Positions 59,140 through 64,000 of a stretch of DNA of 64,000 bases are shown here, in pieces. The stretch is from the NCBI GenBank assembly GCA_036702865.1, contig DATNQD010000027.1, positions 124,001 through 188,000 on the forward strand, written 5' to 3'. The notes below the pieces were generated by a model. That model was not told the origin of the DNA. It ran no database searches and saw nothing but the letters and a program-made list of their open reading frames with translations. Each line of letters starts with the position of its first letter. The first letter of the stretch is position 1. The translations under genes were made by a program, and so were the position numbers. The DNA comes from Trichocoleus sp. (GTDB lineage: Bacteria; Cyanobacteriota; Cyanobacteriia; Elainellales; Elainellaceae).

Positions 59140-59502
59140 ATGCGTCAATTAAAAAGTGGTGAAGGTTGGCGGCTGGGCTGGGATGCTGATGCTTCCGAGT
59201 TTCAGGGACTGGTTGGAGGGACAGACTGGGCGATCGAATTGACTGCAGCAGAATTAGAAGACTTTTGTCGTCTGGCATTGCAGCTTGCTGAAACGATGAA
59301 CCAGATGAGCCAGGAACTCATGGCAGAGGAACGGCTCCAATGTGAAGCGGAGAGCGCTCGACTTTGGCTAGAGGTAGAGGGTTTCCCGCACGCTTATCAA
59401 CTGCGTTTCATCCTGCTAACTGGACGAAGAGCAGAAGGAAACTGGACTGAAGCGGCAGTTCCCGCATTGCTGCAAGCTATTCAAACGCTTCAGGTTTTTT
59501 GA
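59140..59502 (+). CDS. DUF1818 family protein
   Basis: 120 aa cyanobacterial family of unknown function. The domain pattern KSGEGWRLGWDADASEFQGL, then GGTDWAIELTAAELEDFCRL and a helical middle, ends with LLTGRRAEGNWTEAAVPALL. ATG 59140 follows directly after GTG 59137; both are in frame. It is the fourth gene of the rpoZ run. Confidence 0.87.
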   Translation: MRQLKSGEGWRLGWDADASEFQGLVGGTDWAIELTAAELEDFCRLALQLAETMNQMSQELMAEERLQCEAESARLWLEVEGFPHAYQLRFILLTGRRAEGNWTEAAVPALLQAIQTLQVF

Positions 59503-59561
59503 AGAATCTAGAGCATTAAACCCACCTGTGCTATACTGGTAAAGCACTGAACGCGGTGCAT

Positions 59562-59635
59562 CGGGGCGTAGCGCAGCTTGGTAGCGCACTACTTTGGGGT
59601 AGTAGGGGTCGTGGGTTCAAATCCCACCGCTCCGA
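59562..59635 (+). tRNA. tRNA-Pro(UGG)
   Basis: 74-nt cloverleaf. The acceptor stem CGGGGCG pairs with CGCTCCG (one G-U), the D arm is GCGC/GCGC, the anticodon loop TTTGGGG gives anticodon TGG, the T arm is GTGGG-TTCAAAT-CCCAC and the discriminator is A. A promoter-like TATACT lies at 59532-59537. 3' CCA is not encoded. Confidence 0.96.
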
Positions 59636-59658
59636 TCCAATTAAATTAACCGTGTTAG

Positions 59659-59693
59659 ACCTACTGACTTTGAAAAAAGCGAGTAGGTTTTTT
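59659..59693 (+). terminator. terminator after tRNA-Pro
   Basis: ACCTACT (59659-59665) pairs with AGTAGGT (59682-59688), followed by TTTTT, 24 bases after the tRNA. Confidence 0.75.
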
Positions 59694-59933
59694 AATATAT
59701 AAAGCATTAATGACCTAACCTAAACCTTGCACAAAATTTCACCCTGAAGATCGGTATAGAAAAATGTGATAGACAACACTTTATTGATTAGTGAATTTCA
59801 CGCATTCAACACTTCCTTTCTTCACACAATTTGTCTTAGAATTACTTTGTAAGGGTCAAGGCAACGCTCACCGCCTATCTGCTCAAGTAACAAATAGAAC
59901 ATTACTAGGTAGATAGTCAAAGCCCTGAGTTAA

Positions 59934-60006
59934 GCCCCCATCGTCTAGAGGCCTAGGACACCTCCCTTTCACGGAGGCGACGGGGATTCGAATTCCCCTG
60001 GGGGTA
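59934..60006 (+). tRNA. tRNA-Glu(UUC)
   Basis: 73-nt cloverleaf. The acceptor GCCCCCA pairs with TGGGGGT (G1-U72 wobble, as in cyanobacterial and plastid tRNA-Glu), the anticodon loop CTTTCAC carries TTC, the T loop is TTCGAAT and the discriminator is A. In cyanobacteria this tRNA also supplies glutamate for 5-aminolevulinate synthesis by the C5 pathway. Confidence 0.96.
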
Positions 60007-60378
60007 TGTTAAAAACAAGTCAGCAGAAAGTGTAATGATAGGATGCTTATAGTTGAAGCATCAAACACTTTTATTGCAAGAGTTATTAAAGAGAGATTGG
60101 AGCGAGTGCGGAATCACGTCAGTTATGGGCATACTGCTAGGAAGAGCATGAATTAGGGCTGTTCTGTTTTGCTGCTCTATCTCTCTAATTCCACATAAAG
60201 GCTTGATAGGCTTGAGGGCTAAAAAAGGTAGATTGCAGCAGTCGACTATCGTCTTGTCAGAACCTACTCCACAAGCGAAAGTGTTTATATTGAATGATGT
60301 GAATTGAGTAGAACAATGAGATGAGGGAGCACAGCATTTGCCATCCTGATTCGGATATCTGGGGCTAAGTGAAAAGTT
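60007..60378. other. intergenic region tRNA-Glu to response regulator
   Basis: About 370 bases. I see no gene and no clear terminator for the tRNA. Confidence 0.4.
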
Positions 60379-60750
60379 ATGAGTACGGTGCTAATCGTAG
60401 ATGACAGTCAGACGGTGCGGCAAATGCTTACAGAGCTATTGCAAGAGAATGGGTTACAAGTTGTTGAAGCCACCAATGGTCTAGAAGCACAGGAAAAAAT
60501 GCAGGCAAAACAACCAGATCTAGTCATTACTGATCTAATCATGCCTGAGATGAATGGCTATGATCTTTGCCGCTGGATTAAGCGAGAGCCAGCTATGCAG
60601 AACATTCCAGTCTTGATCTGCTCAACGAAGAGCGAAGAGTTCGATCGCTATTGGGGCATGAAACAGGGCGCAGATGCCTATATTACGAAGCCCTTCCACC
60701 CCCTCGAAATGCTCAAAACGGTCAAGCAACTTTTACGAAGCAATAAGTGA
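60379..60750 (+). CDS. CheY/PilH-type single-domain response regulator
   Basis: 123 aa, receiver only. IVDDSQTVRQML opens the domain; the phospho-acceptor Asp is in LVITDLIMPEMNGYDLCRW, and the conserved Lys is in AYITKPFHPLEML. The short form with no output domain resembles PilH/PixH regulators of type IV pilus phototaxis, but no pil or che gene is adjacent, so the partner is unknown. It converges with ridA 21 bases away. Confidence 0.9.
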   Translation: MSTVLIVDDSQTVRQMLTELLQENGLQVVEATNGLEAQEKMQAKQPDLVITDLIMPEMNGYDLCRWIKREPAMQNIPVLICSTKSEEFDRYWGMKQGADAYITKPFHPLEMLKTVKQLLRSNK

Positions 60751-60771
60751 GCAGCGTCACTCACTTAACCC

Positions 60772-61161
60772 CTACTTCACCGCAATACACTCAATTTCGA
60801 CCCGGACATCTTTTGGGAGTCGCGCCACTTCTACACAAGCTCTAGCAGGCGCTGTTGCGTCCTCAAAGTATTTGGCATAGACAGAATTCATTGCTGCAAA
60901 ATCATTCATATCTGCCAAAAAAACAGTCGTTTTGACAACTGCTTGTAGCGTCACTCCTGCCGCCTCCAGAATTGCTTTTAAGTTTGCAATCGCCTGTTCC
61001 GTTTGCTGCACCACATCGCCCTCGCCAACGATCGCCCCAGTAGTGGGATCAAGGGGGATTTGCCCTGCGACGAAGACCATCTGCCCAGAGGCAACGATCG
61101 CTTGATTGTAAGGACCTACGGGAGCCGGAGCTTGATTGGTGCAGATTACTTCACGAGTCAT
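60772..61161 (-). CDS. ridA: RidA family enamine/imine deaminase
   Basis: 129 aa trimeric protein that hydrolyses reactive enamine intermediates such as 2-aminoacrylate. Blocks are [30 protein letters not shown], the helix [16 protein letters not shown] and the catalytic-Arg segment [13 protein letters not shown] followed by [10 protein letters not shown]. The start ATG 61161 fits the usual length. Confidence 0.94.
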   Translation of the reverse strand: MTREVICTNQAPAPVGPYNQAIVASGQMVFVAGQIPLDPTTGAIVGEGDVVQQTEQAIANLKAILEAAGVTLQAVVKTTVFLADMNDFAAMNSVYAKYFEDATAPARACVEVARLPKDVRVEIECIAVK

Positions 61162-61262
61162 AGGACAAGATTTGAAAGAAATTAAGGAGAATTAACGAAG
61201 CAAGACTTTTGATCCCATTGGGAAGGAATCAATCGGTTAGAGAGAGCCTGAATTAGCTCTTC

Positions 61263-61637
61263 CTAACATTGAGCTGTGGCTGCCAGCTTACGATAGCTCA
61301 ATAGCCAGTTCGCGATCGTGGCGCGGCGAGTTTTACGAGGAATTAGCTCATTCACTTGATAGCCAGTAAAACCAAGCTCTTCTTTCAAAAGCTGTTTGTT
61401 CTCTGGAGGAATCGATCGCGTCAACTGAACGGTTGCTGGGCGGCTGTCAATAAAATTAGGGGGTTCCAGGTAACGCCTCCATGCTTCAGGAACGCCAGAA
61501 CTATTCCAGGTTTCGCTTGTTTCGTCCCAACAGTAACCCAGCCTTACCCAGACCAATTGATTGGCAGTTTCATCATCAATTTCATCATGGATAATCGCCC
61601 AGATCGTTTCATCAGTTAGGTCTGGCAGGTTGGACAT
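61263..61637 (-). CDS. DUF1823 family protein
   Basis: 124 aa cyanobacterial and plastid-lineage family of unknown function. Conserved blocks are TIWAIIHDEIDDETANQLVW, GYCWDETSETWNSSGV, PPNFIDSRPATVQLTRSIPP and NKQLLKEELGF, then TRRATIANWLLSY. It is on the same strand as ridA but 101 bases upstream of it; fabI lies behind it. Confidence 0.88.
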   Translation of the reverse strand: MSNLPDLTDETIWAIIHDEIDDETANQLVWVRLGYCWDETSETWNSSGVPEAWRRYLEPPNFIDSRPATVQLTRSIPPENKQLLKEELGFTGYQVNELIPRKTRRATIANWLLSYRKLAATAQC

Positions 61638-61745
61638 GGAAAGGAGTAGCGTTGTCTAGGAAGGGACACTGAAGAAATCGGCACAAAGATAGAGGGATTC
61701 GCCAATTAGCGAAAGCACACTGGATTTAAGCGTTTAACTGTCCTT

Positions 61746-61776
61746 GCCCTGCAATCCTTTGTAGGGCTTTTTATTT
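61746..61776 (+). terminator. orphan + strand terminator hairpin
   Basis: GCCCTGCAA (61746-61754) pairs with TTGTAGGGC (61759-61767) with one G-U, followed by TTTTTATTT. Both neighbouring genes are on the - strand, so the T-run faces the wrong way for them. Confidence 0.6.
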
Positions 61777-61798
61777 CAGCAGCGCCTATACCAGTCAA

Positions 61799-62575
61799 CT
61801 ACATACCCATAATCTCATAGCCTGCATCGACATAGAGAACCTGACCTGTAATGCCAGTTGAAAGATCGCTACAGAGAAATGCAGCGGCATTGCCAACTTC
61901 AGTTTGAGTAACGGTGCGACGGAGCGGTGCAACTTTCTCAACGTGGTGAATCATATCTAAAATACCGCCGACGGCTGAAGAGGCAAGCGTTCGGATTGGT
62001 CCGGCAGAAATAGCGTTGACTCGCACGTTTTGGGATCCTAGTTCTGATGCCAGGTAGCGGACGTTCATTTCTAGGGCTGCTTTAGCGATCCCCATCGTAT
62101 TGTAGTTTGGGATAACGCGCACACCGCCTAAGTAGGACATTGTGACAATGCTTCCCCCCTCCGTCATCAGCGGTTTTGCCATGCGGCTCATGCTGAGCAG
62201 TGAATAGGCACTCACTTCGATCGCTTGAGTAAAATCCTGCCGCGAGACGCTGCTGAAGTCGCCGCTTAAGGCATCCTTACTTGCAAATGCGAGGCAGTGA
62301 ATCAAAATGTCTAGCCTGCCCCACTTCTCTTTCACCACATCAAATGTGTTCTGCATTTGGGCTTCATCCTGTACGTCACAGGGTAGAAACAGGTTTGGCT
62401 GCAGGGGTTCAACCAGTTCTGACACTTTCTTCTCAAATCGCCCTTTGTCATCTGGAAGAAAGGTGACTCCCAGGGTTGCTCCAGCCGCATGGAGCTGTTG
62501 CGCGATCCCCCAGGCGATCGATCGGTTATTGGCAATGCCAGTGACAAGAGCATTTTTTCCAGTCAGATTTAACAT
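61799..62575 (-). CDS. fabI: enoyl-[acyl-carrier-protein] reductase (NADH)
   Basis: 258 aa. It catalyses the last reduction of fatty-acid elongation. The divergent SDR nucleotide site GIANNRSIAWGIAQQL is characteristic of FabI, as is the Tyr-x6-Lys pair in VIPNYNTMGIAKAALE. Cofactor and tetramer blocks are HCLAFASKDAL, AISAGPIRTLASSAVGG and GQVLYVDAGYEIMGM. ATG 62575 gives the normal length. It diverges from ntcA. Confidence 0.97.
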   Translation of the reverse strand: MLNLTGKNALVTGIANNRSIAWGIAQQLHAAGATLGVTFLPDDKGRFEKKVSELVEPLQPNLFLPCDVQDEAQMQNTFDVVKEKWGRLDILIHCLAFASKDALSGDFSSVSRQDFTQAIEVSAYSLLSMSRMAKPLMTEGGSIVTMSYLGGVRVIPNYNTMGIAKAALEMNVRYLASELGSQNVRVNAISAGPIRTLASSAVGGILDMIHHVEKVAPLRRTVTQTEVGNAAAFLCSDLSTGITGQVLYVDAGYEIMGM

Positions 62576-62894
62576 GACATATCACTCAAAGCGGTTTTCG
62601 GCGCAATTAGGAGAATACTCAAAAAAGGGACAGAAGGAAAGCAAACACTCCTGACAAAGCTTAACTCTACCCTCAGTTTTTGCCCAAAATCTTGATTAAA
62701 TGGGAGATTGGCTGTCTTATGTATCAGCAGCTACAAAAAACTCTGCCAAAGTTAAGTTTAGTGTTTTAAAGTCAGAGAGTTATCACAGAGATTGCTCACC
62801 CTTCGATAATCGATAGAACAAGCGATCTGGCTGAGCTTCTGACCTGTTCGCTGATCTGTATAGTGACCTTTCAAGGCACGCTGGAACTAGGGGT
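62576..62894. other. divergent fabI/ntcA control region
   Basis: 319 bases. It contains the NtcA box at 62721-62734 with a -10-like element downstream; no further gene is present. Confidence 0.6.
62721..62764 (+). promoter_or_regulatory. NtcA-activated-type promoter of ntcA
   Basis: GTATCAGCAGCTAC (62721-62734) is an exact GTA-N8-TAC NtcA box. The sequence TAGTGT (62759-62764) fits the TA-N3-T -10 element, 24 bases downstream, close to the usual 20-24. ntcA is autoregulated in other cyanobacteria, and this site explains it here. Confidence 0.75.
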
Positions 62895-63566
62895 ATGGTA
62901 GTGGCACCAGATAGACCGTTGGCAAATGTCTTTCGTCAACTAAGTGGGAGTGCCTTCCCGCCTGTGGTGGAAGCTTATGAACGCGGTAAGACGATTTTTT
63001 TTCCGGGTGATCCTGCGGAAAGAGTCTATTTCTTACTGAAGGGAGCCGTCAAGCTGTCGCGGGTATATGAGGCTGGCGAAGAAATTACCGTGGCGCTGTT
63101 ACGCGAGAACAGCGTATTTGGCGTGCTATCGCTGATTACCGGGCAGCGAGCCGATCGCTTTTATCATGCGGTTGCCTTTACCCCAACTGAACTGCTGTCT
63201 GTGCCGATCGAGCAGGTTGAGAAATCCCTTAAGGAAAACCCAGAGCTCTGTATGCTGATGATGCAGGGTCTCTCGTCTCGAATTCTCCAGACAGAGATGA
63301 TGATCGAAACCCTAGCGCATCGAGACATGGGTTCTCGCCTCGTCAGCTTCCTGCTGATTCTCTGCCGCGATTTTGGCGTGCCTACTTCAGAAGGCATCAC
63401 AATTGATCTAAAACTTTCCCATCAAGCAATTGCTGAGGCGATCGGCTCGACGCGGGTAACGGTGACCCGGTTGCTCGGCGATCTGCGGCAGGATCAAATG
63501 ATCTCGATTCACAAAAAGAAGATTACAGTCCACAATCCAGTGACGCTAAGCCAGCAGTTTACCTAG
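62895..63566 (+). CDS. ntcA: global nitrogen regulator NtcA
   Basis: 223 aa, CRP-family transcription factor that senses 2-oxoglutarate. The N-terminal effector domain has [20 protein letters not shown] and [15 protein letters not shown]. The dimer helix is followed by the DNA-binding helix-turn-helix [20 protein letters not shown]. The sequence is near-canonical for cyanobacterial NtcA. It is preceded by an NtcA box and followed by an imperfect symmetrical element (CTGTTAA with TTAACAG, 63577-63598). Confidence 0.98.
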   Translation: MVVAPDRPLANVFRQLSGSAFPPVVEAYERGKTIFFPGDPAERVYFLLKGAVKLSRVYEAGEEITVALLRENSVFGVLSLITGQRADRFYHAVAFTPTELLSVPIEQVEKSLKENPELCMLMMQGLSSRILQTEMMIETLAHRDMGSRLVSFLLILCRDFGVPTSEGITIDLKLSHQAIAEAIGSTRVTVTRLLGDLRQDQMISIHKKKITVHNPVTLSQQFT

Positions 63567-63722
63567 TTTTCATTGGCTGTTAAGAGATAGATTAACAGTG
63601 ACTCACCCCCTTGTAGCGGCTCTCAATTCAACAGGGTCGAGTGAAACTTGGAGCAGGTTGGTCTGTCTCCAATTTCTTAACTCCTAAACTGACCCCTCAC
63701 TGCTGTTCTAGCTTGTTCTAGT

Positions 63723-64000
63723 TCAGTTTGTCGAAGATTCCTGGGGCAGTAAACTCAAAATTTCTTTTGCTGCTCGATCGCAAACGCCAACTTGACCAAG
63801 CTTCTGACGGGTTTGATCGTAGTCGGCGAAGATTTGCTGTTGGCGGTCTGGGTTAAGGAGGATATCAAGCGCTTCAGATACCAGCCGTTCTGAAGTCGCT
63901 TCATGTTGGAGCAACTCGGGCACAACAGGTTTCATTAGAACGAGGTTGGCAGGTGAAATAAAGGGTGCAGCATACTTCAAAAGATGTTTGGCAATCCAGG
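63723..64000 (-). CDS. lpxB: lipid-A-disaccharide synthase, C-terminal part (5' part outside window)
   Basis: The C-terminal 92 codons of a reverse-strand gene continue past the window edge. The sequence WIAKHLLKYAAPFISPANLV then MKPVVPELLQHEATSERL matches the C-terminal region of LpxB, a GT19 enzyme that joins UDP-diacylglucosamine and lipid X. The frame is still open at the window edge, so the true start is upstream. Cyanobacterial lpxB usually sits with lpxA, fabZ and lpxC. Confidence 0.88.
   Translation of the reverse strand, partial: WIAKHLLKYAAPFISPANLVLMKPVVPELLQHEATSERLVSEALDILLNPDRQQQIFADYDQTRQKLGQVGVCDRAAKEILSLLPQESSTN

Noticed and set aside
63577-63598. Inverted repeat CTGTTAA/TTAACAG after ntcA
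   Set aside because: The stem is AT-rich and not followed by a T-run on either strand, so I do not call it a terminator.

Overview
The window is a stretch of cyanobacterial chromosome. The evidence is the recurrent GCGATCG (HIP1-type) motif, the gene set (ntcA, NADP-type gap2, petF, ndhD, a group-1 sigma factor, cyanobacterial rpoZ, DUF1818/DUF1823/DUF1830 and TIGR02450 proteins, a CruA/CruP-like cyclase, a CPP1-like protein) and a groESL promoter carrying both a K-box and a CIRCE element. The gene density and long spacers fit a filamentous or Leptolyngbya-like lineage, but that placement is tentative. There is no rRNA, IS element, prophage, CRISPR array or obvious genomic island. Most genes are housekeeping genes in short, mixed-strand units.

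Layout. 1-3.5 kb: partial metallophosphoesterase, trmB, an O-mannosyltransferase and a glycerophosphodiesterase. 3.4-14.1 kb: two giant secreted DUF4347/RTX proteins on opposite strands flanking groES-groEL. 14.3-24 kb: orphan response regulator, coiled-coil membrane protein, obgE, a 1090-residue homologue of the eukaryotic phosphorylase-kinase alpha/beta subunit, a WecG/TagA glycosyltransferase and a B12-type radical SAM protein. 24.5-33.3 kb: DUF1830, trmL, a LysM-M23 cell-wall hydrolase, a tRNA with anticodon CAU, a PhoD-like phosphatase and a CPP1-like protein. 33.7-44.9 kb: a second orphan OmpR-type regulator, gap2, nadD, murC-murB-ebfC, a pseudoamidase/GH73 protein, dnaG, a lumenal pentapeptide protein and a YraN nuclease. 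44.9-55.4 kb: sigA, Trp-rich protein, SpoIID protein, petF, SNase-Excalibur, class II aldolase, ndhD, an XRE-GrpE fusion and a small secreted Cys-repeat protein. 55.5-64 kb: CruA/CruP-like cyclase, the rpoZ operon, tRNA-Pro, tRNA-Glu, a CheY-like regulator, ridA, DUF1823, fabI, ntcA with an NtcA box, and the 3' end of lpxB.

Functional threads. Cell-wall and surface genes are over-represented: murC, murB, LysM-M23, SpoIID, GH73, WecG-type glycosyltransferase, PMT, lpxB and the RTX giants. Photosynthetic and nitrogen functions are gap2, petF, ndhD, tRNA-Glu (also the tetrapyrrole precursor carrier) and ntcA. Regulation readable from sequence includes the layered groESL promoter, the ntcA autoregulatory-type site, the rpoZ-operon promoter, an ndhD promoter with a leader of about 0.3 kb, and several intrinsic terminators. 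The most unusual items are the phosphorylase-kinase-like protein, the XRE-GrpE fusion, the triple CR-N-P-C-P-R secreted protein, the catalytically degenerate amidase fused to GH73, and the paired DUF4347-RTX proteins around groESL.
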